Origin: Candidatus Harpocratesius repetitus
Lineage (GTDB): Archaea > Asgardarchaeota > Lokiarchaeia > Sigyniarchaeales > Promethearchaeaceae
Length of the DNA stretch: 64,000 nt
NCBI GenBank assembly: GCA_021498095.1
Contig: JAIZWK010000001.1
Coordinates: 2,653,666 to 2,717,665 of the forward strand
Direction of reading: 5' to 3'
In this document: positions 25,857 to 35,525 of the stretch, in pieces
How positions within the stretch are numbered: the stretch's first letter is position 1
Layout of the letters: every line of letters starts with the position of its first letter
Notes under the pieces: model-generated
Databases searched by the model: none
Told to the model about the DNA's origin: nothing
Seen by the model: only the letters and a program-made list of their open reading frames with translations
Position numbers and translations under genes: made by a program

Positions 25857-27290
25857 ATGGAACAATCACCTCAAAATATTTCGACAAATCAATCTCTAAA
25901 TACTAATAAAGAATCAAAAAATCCCGTACCGTTGAAATTGAACCTTGGTTTTTCGATCGGGGAAATTCCTGATATGATTGCATACCAAGGATTTTCATTT
26001 CTTATTTTCACTTTCTATTCAGTAGTAATTCAGCTGGATATTTCAAAAATAACTGTTGTTTTTATAATTTGGTCGATTATAAATGCATTTAATGATCCAA
26101 TCTTAGGTGCTTTATCAGATAAAACCAGAACGACAAAATTAACAGGTGGAAGACGGCGTCCTTGGATAGTTTCTATGATTTTGCCTTTACCTCTGGTAAT
26201 GGTATTTTTATTTACACCAATTCAGACATCTCCGATTGCCACTGCCATTTATATGGCAATGATTATGATTCTTTTTGATACATTTTACACGACATATTCG
26301 CTGAATCATACATCACTTTATCCAGAAATGTTTCAAGCAAATGCTGCACGTGAGCAAGTCGGTTTTACACGTCGAACAATAATGATTGTTGGATTGTTAA
26401 TTGCTTTTGTTCTTCCAGGAGTTATTATTGATAATTTAGTAGGAACAGATCAAACCACTAAAAATCAATATATTTTATGTGGAGCAGTATTTGGTATTTT
26501 AATATTCATTTTCATGCTAATTCATATTAAATATGGAATAAAGGAGCCCAAATTAGAGGAAATGAAACTCCGACAAGCTTTTTCTTTAAAAGAATCGCTT
26601 AAACACACTTTAACAAATAAAGATTTCTTATTAATTGTATTCTGCTCTACTATGAATTGGTACGTATTTGGACTTATTCCAATGATATTACCTATCTATG
26701 CCAGTGCTAATTTTCAATTGGATCAAAGTTCTTTTGAAACAAGTCTACTTTTAATTGTAGCATTTTTGTCTTCAGTGCCAGGAGTATTTTTCTGGTCTAA
26801 AATAGATGGTAAATTTGGGAGTCGGAAGGCATTTATGTTCTCTCATCTTTTATGGATTGCTTCTTTTATTCCTTTATTATTTATCCAGTCCTATCCACTT
26901 TGCTTGATAAACATGGTTTTCATCGGTTTTGGGTTAGGAGGTGCACCATATTTTATTGATCGGAATATTTCAAATATTGCAGATCAAGATGAATTATTTA
27001 CGAAACAGAGGAGAGAAGCATCATTTTATGGTGTTCACGCAATATTCATCCGTTTGGCAGGAATTTTACAGATATTGAGTATCAATATCATTTTTTCATA
27101 TAATGGGTGGGAGCAAGTATCATTAGATAATCCCACATATGAGCAGAAATTAGGATTACGATTGTTAATGTCTATTTTCCCTGCAATTGCACTATTAATC
27201 GGCTTATTTTTCTTGTGGAAATTTCCTTTAACAAAAGAAAAAGTAAAGAAGAATCAAGAGCAAAGAAAAACTCTCAAAATTGGAGAATAA
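25857..27290 (+). CDS. GPH-family sugar:cation symporter (MFS)
   Basis: Twelve hydrophobic segments with the glycoside-pentoside-hexuronide family signature in the first loops: WSIINAFNDPILGALSDKTRT and GGRRRPWI after helix 2, as in melibiose (MelB) and xyloside carriers. It imports a sugar or glycoside with Na+ or H+. 477 residues, normal length. The following Gfo/Idh/MocA oxidoreductase begins 27 bp later, so they form a transcription unit that suggests uptake and first oxidation of the same sugar or polyol. Confidence 0.88.
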   Translation: MEQSPQNISTNQSLNTNKESKNPVPLKLNLGFSIGEIPDMIAYQGFSFLIFTFYSVVIQLDISKITVVFIIWSIINAFNDPILGALSDKTRTTKLTGGRRRPWIVSMILPLPLVMVFLFTPIQTSPIATAIYMAMIMILFDTFYTTYSLNHTSLYPEMFQANAAREQVGFTRRTIMIVGLLIAFVLPGVIIDNLVGTDQTTKNQYILCGAVFGILIFIFMLIHIKYGIKEPKLEEMKLRQAFSLKESLKHTLTNKDFLLIVFCSTMNWYVFGLIPMILPIYASANFQLDQSSFETSLLLIVAFLSSVPGVFFWSKIDGKFGSRKAFMFSHLLWIASFIPLLFIQSYPLCLINMVFIGFGLGGAPYFIDRNISNIADQDELFTKQRREASFYGVHAIFIRLAGILQILSINIIFSYNGWEQVSLDNPTYEQKLGLRLLMSIFPAIALLIGLFFLWKFPLTKEKVKKNQEQRKTLKIGE

Positions 27291-27317
27291 AGAGAAATCA
27301 AACGGAGATTAAAAAGA

Positions 27318-28460
27318 ATGGCAGATAAAATTAAAATGGGAATAATAGGATTAGGTCGTATCAGTACCCTTCATTTAGAAGCTTATCGTGAGAAACATGG
27401 TTTAAATGCAGAGCTGGTTGCAATTTGTGATAAAAACAAAAAAAGATTAAAAGAAATCTCCGATGAATTTAATATTCCAGAAGAAAATTGTTTTACTGAT
27501 TATGAAGATTTGTTAAAGTTTAATCAAGTGGATGCTGTTGAAATTCTTTTACCCCATAATCTTCATGAAAAGGTAACAATAGCGGCAGCAAAAGCAGGAA
27601 AACATATTTCTCTTCAAAAAGTCCCTGCCATGACACTAAGTCAAATGGATCATATGATAAATGCTACCCGAGAAAATAAAGTTCAATTTCGAGTATTTGA
27701 AAATTTTCGGTTTCATGAGCCCTATGTAAAAGCCATGAAAATGATTGAAGAAGGTGTAATTGGAGAAACTACTAGAATCGATTACCGAATGTATGCTGGC
27801 TATCAAACTTTGGGTGGATGGGAAGTTCCTATGAAATCTAATTTATGGAGATTAACTGAGAAAGCAAATTATAAATCACCTACGATTTTTGATGATGGTT
27901 ATCATAAACATTCAGTTATTTCTTGGATGCTTCAAGAGCCAATTGAGTCGATTATTGCTTGGGTTGGAAAATACCAAATAAAATTAGGTGGTCTTCCAAC
28001 TCCCATTTTTTGGGATAGTCCATCAAATATAACTTATATATGTAAAAATAAATCTCATTACGCAACTTGGAGTCAACATCTTCAAGATTTTTTCCCAATG
28101 CATACAGATTATTATAATTGCGACGAATATATGGATATAATCGGTGAAAAAGGTGCAATTTTCATTCCTGGTTGCACAGGAAGTTGGTTTAAAACATGTG
28201 AAGTAGGTCCTGGAAAGGAAGGTATTCATTGGTGCACTGAAGATGGAAAATGGCACAGTGATACTTCTATGAATTCAGATTGGCAACAATCATTCATAAA
28301 TTGCTCAAAACACTTTATTGAAAGTTTGCGCACAGATAAAACTCCACAATTAACTCCTGAAGATGCACGTTACATCCTCCAAATTGCTTTAGCAGCGGTA
28401 AAATCCAGCAGAGAACATTATAGGGAGGTAAAATTGAAAGAAATAAAGGATGGAATTTAA
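27318..28460 (+). CDS. Gfo/Idh/MocA family sugar oxidoreductase
   Basis: N-terminal NAD(P)-binding Rossmann fold (MGIIGLGRISTLHLEAY), the family EILLPHNLHEKVTIAAAKAGKHISLQKVPAM block with the E-K-P/Q-K-x-P lysine motif, and a C-terminal beta-sheet domain with D-x-G-x-H-x-x-H (DDGYHKHSVISWML). Members oxidise sugars, inositol or amino sugars at a ring carbon. 380 residues, normal. It is downstream of the sugar symporter and converges with the IlvD/EDD dehydratase gene. The substrate is unknown. Confidence 0.88.
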   Translation: MADKIKMGIIGLGRISTLHLEAYREKHGLNAELVAICDKNKKRLKEISDEFNIPEENCFTDYEDLLKFNQVDAVEILLPHNLHEKVTIAAAKAGKHISLQKVPAMTLSQMDHMINATRENKVQFRVFENFRFHEPYVKAMKMIEEGVIGETTRIDYRMYAGYQTLGGWEVPMKSNLWRLTEKANYKSPTIFDDGYHKHSVISWMLQEPIESIIAWVGKYQIKLGGLPTPIFWDSPSNITYICKNKSHYATWSQHLQDFFPMHTDYYNCDEYMDIIGEKGAIFIPGCTGSWFKTCEVGPGKEGIHWCTEDGKWHSDTSMNSDWQQSFINCSKHFIESLRTDKTPQLTPEDARYILQIALAAVKSSREHYREVKLKEIKDGI

Positions 28461-28537
28461 TCAGTGGATAAAAACAATTTTTTTTGCAATCATTTAATAA
28501 TTTAGTAGTTTACTACATTTAGCACATTTAGTGTTAG

Positions 28538-30220
28538 TTAATTAATTTTTCTATGTGTATTTTCAAAAATTGCACCAAATTTAGCACTTGATACAATTCT
28601 CGGATATAAAAATAGAAAACCCTTGTTATTCTTTATAGGAGGGCGTTTCCATTTTGCTTTTCTCTCTTCTAATTCTTGTTCTGAAATAAGAATATTCAAT
28701 TTTCTGTTTGGAATGTCAATTTCTATTTGATCACCATCTTTAACCAAAGCAATAGGTCCTCCTTCATATGCTTCAGGACATACATGCCCAATACATGGCC
28801 CTCGGCTTGCACCACTATATCTACCATCTGTAATCATTGCTACTGAATCTCCTAATCCCATTCCAATTAATAACGCAGCTGGAATTGACATTTCTCTCAT
28901 ACCAGGCGATCCTTTAGGACCTTCATAAATTATAACTAAAATATCTCCCGGATTGACTTTTTTTGACAATAAAGCATCTCGTACTTCTTCTTCAGAATGA
29001 AAAACTTTTGCAATCCCTGTATATTTTAGCATTTTGGGGTGAACCCCGCTTTCTTTGACAATACAACCTTCTGGTGCTAGATTTCCTTTCAATACTGCAA
29101 TTCCTCCATGATCAGAAATTGGATTATTTAAAGGTGCAATAAGTGAAGACGATTGTGACTTTTCACTCTGTGATTGGGTATAAATAGATATATTCTCTTT
29201 GAGTGTCGTACCAAGAATAGTAAGACAATTAAGATGAAGTAAAGGAGATAATTCTTTTAAAATGGCCATGATGCCTCCAGATTCATGAAACTTTGTTATA
29301 GTTAATGGAGATGAAGGTTTTAATTTTATCAATAATGGGGTTTCATCTGAAAAATTACCTATTTTAAAATGATCCCAATCAATATCAAGTTCATGTGCAA
29401 ATGCCAAGCTATGAAGAACCAAGTTGGAAGAACCACCTATTGCTAAAGCCAACCGAATGGCATTTTCAAGAGATTTTATGTTAACAATTCTAGTTATTGT
29501 AATTTGCTTTTTTATCAAATCCATTATTATGTTTCCAATTTTTGAAGTCAATTCCAACTGTTCTTGACTTAGAGCTGTAATTAACGCAGAATTGGGGATG
29601 GACAAGCCCAGAGCTTCAATCATAGATGCCATAGTGTTTGCGGTTCCCATCATATTACACGCTCCAGCAGAACAAGTATTTTCAATTATTAAGTTTAGGT
29701 CATTTTCACTTAAATCACCTACATTCCATCTACCTATAGCCTCTTTGATATCAGAAGTAACAAATTCACCCAATTTAGGAATGTTACAAGGTTTCATAAT
29801 CCCTCCAGTAAAAAATACGGTTGGTAAATTACATCTAATGGCTCCCATTAACATACCTGGAATAATTTTATCACATGATGCAATACAGATTAAAGCATCA
29901 AATCCTTGTGCCATTACTTGAGCTTCAACTGAAGCTGCAATTAATTCTCGGGAAGGTAATACATATTTACTTCGATCTCCATTATTTGCAATTCCATCAC
30001 AAATACCTATTGTATTAAATTGCATAGGAGTTCCACCTGCTTTTTTTACTGAAGAAGCAATTAAATTTCCAAGTTTTTGCAGATGAACATGACCCGGATT
30101 CATAGTGTTATATGAATTAGCAATTGCAATTAATGGTTTTTGCAGATCTGAAGGAGAATATCCGCATCCATGATAAAGTGCGCGTTTATATGCATTTTCA
30201 GGTATTAATTTTATAGGCAT
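28538..30220 (-). CDS. IlvD/EDD family dehydratase
   Basis: Fe-S dehydratase of the dihydroxy-acid/6-phosphogluconate dehydratase family. Visible motifs are [35 protein letters not shown] and [18 protein letters not shown] (the last two with cluster-binding Cys), and [12 protein letters not shown] near the end. It would remove water from 2,3-dihydroxy acids (valine/isoleucine synthesis) or from sugar acids. The CDG block differs from the S-D-G-I-x-M-G form common in dihydroxy-acid dehydratases. ATG 30220 is preferred over TTG 30235. It is divergent from a ThDP enzyme, and only about 100 bp separate the starts, so the pair is likely co-regulated. Confidence 0.85.
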   Translation of the reverse strand: MPIKLIPENAYKRALYHGCGYSPSDLQKPLIAIANSYNTMNPGHVHLQKLGNLIASSVKKAGGTPMQFNTIGICDGIANNGDRSKYVLPSRELIAASVEAQVMAQGFDALICIASCDKIIPGMLMGAIRCNLPTVFFTGGIMKPCNIPKLGEFVTSDIKEAIGRWNVGDLSENDLNLIIENTCSAGACNMMGTANTMASMIEALGLSIPNSALITALSQEQLELTSKIGNIIMDLIKKQITITRIVNIKSLENAIRLALAIGGSSNLVLHSLAFAHELDIDWDHFKIGNFSDETPLLIKLKPSSPLTITKFHESGGIMAILKELSPLLHLNCLTILGTTLKENISIYTQSQSEKSQSSSLIAPLNNPISDHGGIAVLKGNLAPEGCIVKESGVHPKMLKYTGIAKVFHSEEEVRDALLSKKVNPGDILVIIYEGPKGSPGMREMSIPAALLIGMGLGDSVAMITDGRYSGASRGPCIGHVCPEAYEGGPIALVKDGDQIEIDIPNRKLNILISEQELEERKAKWKRPPIKNNKGFLFLYPRIVSSAKFGAIFENTHRKIN

Positions 30221-30320
30221 TTTGATGGTCGCCAAAATTCTTTATTATAGAATAATGTTTAGTAGTGATTCACCTTATTAGTAATAAAATTAAAATAATA
30301 AATGCTAGCTTATTTTGGAG

Positions 30321-32228
30321 ATGAGATATTTGAGTAAGAACCCAATAAAAACGCCTTCAATATCATCTAAAGAATCAAAAACAGAAAGTAAAAAAATAAA
30401 CACTGTTAAACCTGTAAAAACTGGTGGAGAATTAATTGTTGAGTATTTAATCCAAGAAGGTGTTCCTTATGTGTTTGGAATTCCCGGTCATGGATCCTTA
30501 GGTCTTACAGATGCTTTTTACCGGAACAAAGAAAAGATCAAAGTTATCCAACCAAAACAAGAAATGGCAGGCGTTCATATGGCTGTGGGCTATTTTCGAG
30601 TTTGTGGAAAACCATTAGCAGTATTCACAAGTATTGGCCCTGGTGGAATTAATACTGCTATTGGATTAGCCGATGCTTTCGTTGATTCGATGCCTGTGTT
30701 AGTAATCACTGGAGATACTCATGTTCACATGCGTGGAGTAGGAGTATTACAAGAAATTGAGCGAAAAAAAGATAGTAATTTTCCTAAAATTTTAGAACCG
30801 ATCGTTAAACGGCAGTTTGAATTAGCTCATGTTAATCAGATCCCAAAAGTAATGCAACGTGCATTTAATTTCATGATGACAGGGCGTCGTGGTCCTGTAC
30901 ATATCGATCTTCCAATGGATATTCAATGTGCCCCATGCAATCTATTATTACCAAAGCCAATTAAACGTAGAACTACGGCTCGTCAACGGGGTGATTCTCA
31001 ATTAATCAAAGAAGCAGCCTCAATGTTGATGAAAGCAAAAAGACCTGTTTTATGGATGGGAGGAGGTGTCGTTTCTTCTGAAGCATTTAATGAAGTTAAA
31101 TTACTGGCAGAATTCATTGGAATGCCCGTTTTGGCTTCAATGATGGCTCAAGATGCCTTTCCTAACGATCATCCTTTATTTGCCTATTCAACTGGTTCAA
31201 AAGGAACTAAATGCGGAATCCATATTTCTCGGTCTGCAGATGTCGTATTAGCTCTTGGAACACGATTTGCAGATGAATCTACTTGCTCATATAAAAAAGG
31301 AATCGCTTGGAACTTTGGTCCAAATGAAAATGACACACGTCTTATTCAAGTAGATATAGACCCTCATGAAATTGGGAAGAATTATCCTGTTGATATTGGA
31401 ATTCTTGGTGATATTAAAGCAGTTGTTGCGGAATTACTTACATACTTGAAGAATAATTTTAAAGCGAAAGATTACGAAAAAACGGAATATTTTGCTGAGC
31501 TTCAAAAGTATCGAGACGAATGGAAACAATTTATAAACGAATGGGCGAAACCAGAAATTGAACCTGTTATGATTTCCTGCGTATTGAAGGAGCTGCGCGC
31601 ATTTCTTAATAGAGATGCTATTGTAGTTACTTCTTCTGGAAATGTTCAAGCGCAGATCATCCAAGAATTCGAATTTTATGAACCTCATACAAATATCACT
31701 GCAGGTGGTTTTTCTACTATGGGATTTGCGTTACCTGCTGCAATTGGAGCTAAATTAGCCGCTTCAGACAAACAAATCGTCGCATTAGCGGGTGATGGAG
31801 ATTTTATGATGACAATGCAAGAATTACATACAGCAAAACAACTGAACTTAAATATCGTGATTATAATTTTGAATAACTCCGGTTGGATGGCGATCACCGA
31901 TTTGCAACGCGCTGTATATGGTTTTGATAGATCTTATGCCACAGAATTCTATGATCAAGATGGAAATATATATTCTCCAAATTTTTCAAAAATTGCTGAA
32001 GGATTTCACATTTGGAATACTAGAATCTCCAAGAATTCTCAAATTGAACCAGCTTTAAAAGAAGCATTTGAACAAAAAGGTCCTGCAGTCATTGAAATAA
32101 TTGTGAATAGAGATCCAAAATATAGTGGAAGCCCTGCTTGGGGTTGGTGGGATGTGCCCATTCCTGCTTATTTGGAGGATAAACGTAATAAATATGAAAA
32201 AGAAATTCTTGAAGAATCGTTGAACTAA
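30321..32228 (+). CDS. ThDP-dependent enzyme, acetolactate synthase/IolD-like
   Basis: Three-domain thiamine diphosphate enzyme. The N-terminal domain has the catalytic Glu in PKQEMAGVHMAVGY and the FTSIGPGGIN loop; a central Rossmann-like domain follows (KAKRPVLWMGGGV). The C-terminal ThDP/Mg domain is GDGDFMMTMQELHTA to ILNNSGW. This is acetolactate synthase-like, but at about 635 residues it is longer than usual, and the C-terminus carries an unusual WGWWDVPIPAYL tail. No small regulatory subunit (ilvN) is near. Together with the divergent IlvD homologue it could be part of valine synthesis. With the upstream sugar transporter and Gfo/Idh enzyme, a sugar- or inositol-type diketone hydrolase is as likely. 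The ORF opens at TTG 30315; ATG 30321 is taken. Confidence 0.8.
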   Translation: MRYLSKNPIKTPSISSKESKTESKKINTVKPVKTGGELIVEYLIQEGVPYVFGIPGHGSLGLTDAFYRNKEKIKVIQPKQEMAGVHMAVGYFRVCGKPLAVFTSIGPGGINTAIGLADAFVDSMPVLVITGDTHVHMRGVGVLQEIERKKDSNFPKILEPIVKRQFELAHVNQIPKVMQRAFNFMMTGRRGPVHIDLPMDIQCAPCNLLLPKPIKRRTTARQRGDSQLIKEAASMLMKAKRPVLWMGGGVVSSEAFNEVKLLAEFIGMPVLASMMAQDAFPNDHPLFAYSTGSKGTKCGIHISRSADVVLALGTRFADESTCSYKKGIAWNFGPNENDTRLIQVDIDPHEIGKNYPVDIGILGDIKAVVAELLTYLKNNFKAKDYEKTEYFAELQKYRDEWKQFINEWAKPEIEPVMISCVLKELRAFLNRDAIVVTSSGNVQAQIIQEFEFYEPHTNITAGGFSTMGFALPAAIGAKLAASDKQIVALAGDGDFMMTMQELHTAKQLNLNIVIIILNNSGWMAITDLQRAVYGFDRSYATEFYDQDGNIYSPNFSKIAEGFHIWNTRISKNSQIEPALKEAFEQKGPAVIEIIVNRDPKYSGSPAWGWWDVPIPAYLEDKRNKYEKEILEESLN

Positions 32229-32398
32229 TAAAACAGTTCTTTTTTTTCATAAGATTTCACTTTAATCTTTAATCTCTACGTTGCTCATTGGTAAAATATG
32301 ATTAAAATGGATGATGAAGAAGTATATGAAAGTTAAGATAATGGAAATGGAAAAAAAGATAAAAAATAGACACGATATTTGAAATAACTTATCTAAAA

Positions 32399-33595
32399 TT
32401 ATTTTTGGTAAGATTTCCAAACTTCTTCTAAATCAGGTCTGCGAATTGTTTCTTTGATATACTCGGCATATTCTTCGCCGGTTACACCTGTATCTCGACC
32501 GGTAATTTTCTTTTTACGTTCAAATTGAGCACAAATATCTAAAGCCATTTCCAATTTCTTCGCTTTTTCTACAAAACCAATGTGGTTTAATAATAATGCA
32601 GTTGCTTTGATGATACTTGAAGGATCAGCATATTTTTCTCGACCTTCTTTAATCATTTTCAATGCAGAACCGTGAATGGCTTCAAACATTGCGTAACGTT
32701 TTCCAATGTTGGCACTACCAGCGGTTCCAACACCACCCTGAATTTGACCACCTTCATCAGTGATAATATCACCATAAAGATTTGGAGCAACAAATACTCG
32801 GAATTGACTCTGACGGGCAGGATCAATCAATTTTGCAGTGGCAATGTCGATATACCAGTCGTCCCATTCAACTTGTGGATATTCTTTTGCGATTCTTTCA
32901 GCCATATCCAAGAATTTTCCATCTGTTGCTTTAACTACATTTGCTTTTGTTATGACTGAAACTTTATTTATATTATTTTTAGCTGCATAATCAAATGCTA
33001 AACGGATAATTCGCTCTGCTCCTGGAGAGGTGATTACTTTAAAGTCAATGGCTAAATCTTCATTAACATTTACACCTTTTGAACCTAAAACATAAGCACC
33101 TTCAGTATTTTCCCGGAAGAACATCCAATCGATATTCTTTTCAGGTACTTTCACAGGACGCACATTTGCAAATAAATCTAAAGCACGACGCATGGCAACA
33201 TTTGCACTTTCAATGTTTGGCCAAGGACTTCCTTTCCATGGAGTTGTTGTTGGACCTTTTAAAATAACATGACATTTCTTAATTTCTTCCAAAACATCAT
33301 CAGGAATAGCTTTCATTACTTTTGCTCGATTTTCAATGGTTAAACCTTCAATTTTGCGGATTTCGATTTTTCCACTTTTGATTTCTTCATCAAGCAAGAA
33401 TTTTAGAATTTCAGAAGCGTGAGCTGTAATTGCAGGTCCAATTCCATCTCCACCACAAACACCAATTATAATTGGTTTTAATTTAGAATAATCGATCCAA
33501 TCTCCTTCTTCTTTCATTTTTTTTACTCGAGCAAGTTGATCTCGGACCAATTCTTCGAAATGTTTAACGGCATTTTGAATTTCTTCTTCAGACAT
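32399..33595 (-). CDS. icd: Isocitrate dehydrogenase (isocitrate/isopropylmalate family)
   Basis: Beta-decarboxylating dehydrogenase: GGDGIGPAITAHA near the N-terminus, the substrate loop SANVAMRRALDLFANVRP with the S-x-N-x-x-x-R pattern typical of isocitrate rather than isopropylmalate enzymes, APNLYGDIITDEG for the metal-binding Asp, and EAIHGSALK as the nucleotide-binding turn. Interconverts isocitrate and 2-oxoglutarate plus CO2. NAD or NADP use is not clear from the turn. The gene is last in the minus-strand operon after aconitase and both ATP-citrate lyase subunits, 91 bp behind aclA. That context supports the isocitrate call and suggests it may run in the carboxylating direction. Confidence 0.88.
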   Translation of the reverse strand: MSEEEIQNAVKHFEELVRDQLARVKKMKEEGDWIDYSKLKPIIIGVCGGDGIGPAITAHASEILKFLLDEEIKSGKIEIRKIEGLTIENRAKVMKAIPDDVLEEIKKCHVILKGPTTTPWKGSPWPNIESANVAMRRALDLFANVRPVKVPEKNIDWMFFRENTEGAYVLGSKGVNVNEDLAIDFKVITSPGAERIIRLAFDYAAKNNINKVSVITKANVVKATDGKFLDMAERIAKEYPQVEWDDWYIDIATAKLIDPARQSQFRVFVAPNLYGDIITDEGGQIQGGVGTAGSANIGKRYAMFEAIHGSALKMIKEGREKYADPSSIIKATALLLNHIGFVEKAKKLEMALDICAQFERKKKITGRDTGVTGEEYAEYIKETIRRPDLEEVWKSYQK

Positions 33596-33685
33596 ATTTT
33601 ATCACGGTTTTTTACTGATTGAAAAAAAATAGGTTATTTATTAAAAAAAGAAAAATAATAGAGAGTTTTATTATATTATAATTAA

Positions 33686-35524
33686 TTAATCCCGGTAGAA
33701 CAAGATTTCATCCCAAGGTTGTCGATATAATCGGGTTCGAAGGCGTTTTTGGTCAAATATATGTCCCATCATACCAATTGATCTACCCAATACAAACAAC
33801 CCATTTAATGCCTCACTATTAAGTATATCTTGCTTTTCTTCTTCAGTAAAGCCAAGATTCTCTAATAGATCGAGGAAACAGATTCCAATACATCCATCTA
33901 CGTTCAAAATTAAATTATTTCGTTTTGAAGTAGTCAATTTCTCAACTTCTAAAGCATAATCTAAGTATGGATGGGTGGGAAAATTGGAATTTACAAATTT
34001 TTTGAGTAATTGGACTCGAACATCAGGGTTTTGCACAGATTTAATTCGGTGTCCAATTCCAGGGATATTTTTCTTTTCTACTTTCTTCATGTAATTTATG
34101 AATTCCATCGGGGTCATACCCTTATCCTTAGCCATTTTGAAATATTTGGCACCGTCACTAATTGCACCGCCAAATCGAGGTCCAATGGTTAAAATTCCAG
34201 CAGCTAAGGAAGACATTAAATCTTTTCCTGCACGAGCCGTAACAATAGCATTATGAGCTCCAGAAACTGCAGGTCCATGATCAGCTGTTAGTTTAATTAC
34301 CATTTCAATGTATTCTTGAGCATAATCAGGTAATTCTTTTTTGAACCAAAGCATACCAATAATGTATCCGATAGATTTCTTTTCAGTAATGATTTTATCT
34401 AATCCTTTACCATTATAGAGTGGAACATCTCCTCTATCATCTGTAATAGTACAAACCATGTCTGTTGGGCGTCGAACTAATCCTTCTTTTACTGCTTGAG
34501 CAAAATCCATTGGGATTTTTGGAGGTTCAAATTCTTCAACAGGATCAATTTTTCCTTCTGCTTTTAATTTTTCAAATGTTTCACGAATCTTATCTCCCAA
34601 TGTATCATATGTATCAGGAACAATTGCTCCAGCAGTTTTAAGCGCTGAATTTTTTGCATCAGCTGTTTCTTTATCGCTACCAGCCATTGCACCAGCATGA
34701 CCAAATTGAAGTCCTTTAGGTAAGATTTTTGCAGCAGTTCCAGTAACCCAGATAACTAAAGGTTTTGTTATTTTTCCTTCTTTTAACGCATCCACAATCT
34801 TATATTCATCTGTACCACCAATTTCTCCTAAACAAACAAGCATTTTGATTTTTGGATTATGTTCATAACGTAACAGATGATCAATTAAAGATGCGCCAGG
34901 ATAACGATCTCCACCAATAGCAATACTTTCATAAATTCCATCAGAATTCTGGGAAATCATAAAATTCATTTCATTACTCATACCACCAGATTTTGAAACA
35001 AATCCTACTGACCCTGGACGATACAATTTAGAAAGAATTACGTTTTCAATTGTACCCGCAGTATTTCCAATTCTAAAAGCACCGGCACGAATTCCTCCTA
35101 CAGTAGCAGGCCCAATTATCCATTTACCCCGTTCTCGAGCAATTTTTCCTAAAATACGACTTTGTCTTTCAGGAATTCCTTCAGCAATGATAGCAACGGT
35201 TTTGATTGAATCGAGCTCTAAAGCTTCTTTACTGGTTTCAAAAGCAGATCTGAATGAAGCAAAGTTTACAACTACACTTGCATTAGGATGCTTTTGTGCA
35301 GCTAAAGAAAGATCTTTATAAACAGGTATGATAATTTCATGTGTGCCAAAGAAAACTTTGTGATATGCAATATAATCAGTCTGAGTGGGACGAATAACTG
35401 CTGCCACACTTGGAGTTTTCCGTTTGCAAACATAATCAAAATCAATCATTCGTTGGATCGCACGGGTTTGAAATCCATAGACAATGGCTTGAGTATTCTC
35501 ATCAAATAATTCGTATTCTTCCAT
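33686..35524 (-). CDS. aclA: ATP-citrate lyase, citryl-CoA ligase/citrate synthase-like subunit
   Basis: Corresponds to the C-terminal half of eukaryotic ACLY and to AclA of green sulfur bacteria (about 610 residues). A succinyl-CoA ligase alpha-like region carries the phospho-histidine in LQFGHAGAMAGSDKETA (H276). A citrate synthase-like domain follows with TADHGPAVSGAHN and IPGIGHRIKS histidines and the typical end RLYRQPWDEILFYRD. With AclB it converts citrate, ATP and CoA to acetyl-CoA and oxaloacetate. The start is firm: GGAGGAAAC overlaps the last codons of aclB and the ATG comes one base after its stop, so translation is coupled. Confidence 0.96.
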   Translation of the reverse strand: MEEYELFDENTQAIVYGFQTRAIQRMIDFDYVCKRKTPSVAAVIRPTQTDYIAYHKVFFGTHEIIIPVYKDLSLAAQKHPNASVVVNFASFRSAFETSKEALELDSIKTVAIIAEGIPERQSRILGKIARERGKWIIGPATVGGIRAGAFRIGNTAGTIENVILSKLYRPGSVGFVSKSGGMSNEMNFMISQNSDGIYESIAIGGDRYPGASLIDHLLRYEHNPKIKMLVCLGEIGGTDEYKIVDALKEGKITKPLVIWVTGTAAKILPKGLQFGHAGAMAGSDKETADAKNSALKTAGAIVPDTYDTLGDKIRETFEKLKAEGKIDPVEEFEPPKIPMDFAQAVKEGLVRRPTDMVCTITDDRGDVPLYNGKGLDKIITEKKSIGYIIGMLWFKKELPDYAQEYIEMVIKLTADHGPAVSGAHNAIVTARAGKDLMSSLAAGILTIGPRFGGAISDGAKYFKMAKDKGMTPMEFINYMKKVEKKNIPGIGHRIKSVQNPDVRVQLLKKFVNSNFPTHPYLDYALEVEKLTTSKRNNLILNVDGCIGICFLDLLENLGFTEEEKQDILNSEALNGLFVLGRSIGMMGHIFDQKRLRTRLYRQPWDEILFYRD

Positions 35525-35525
35525 T

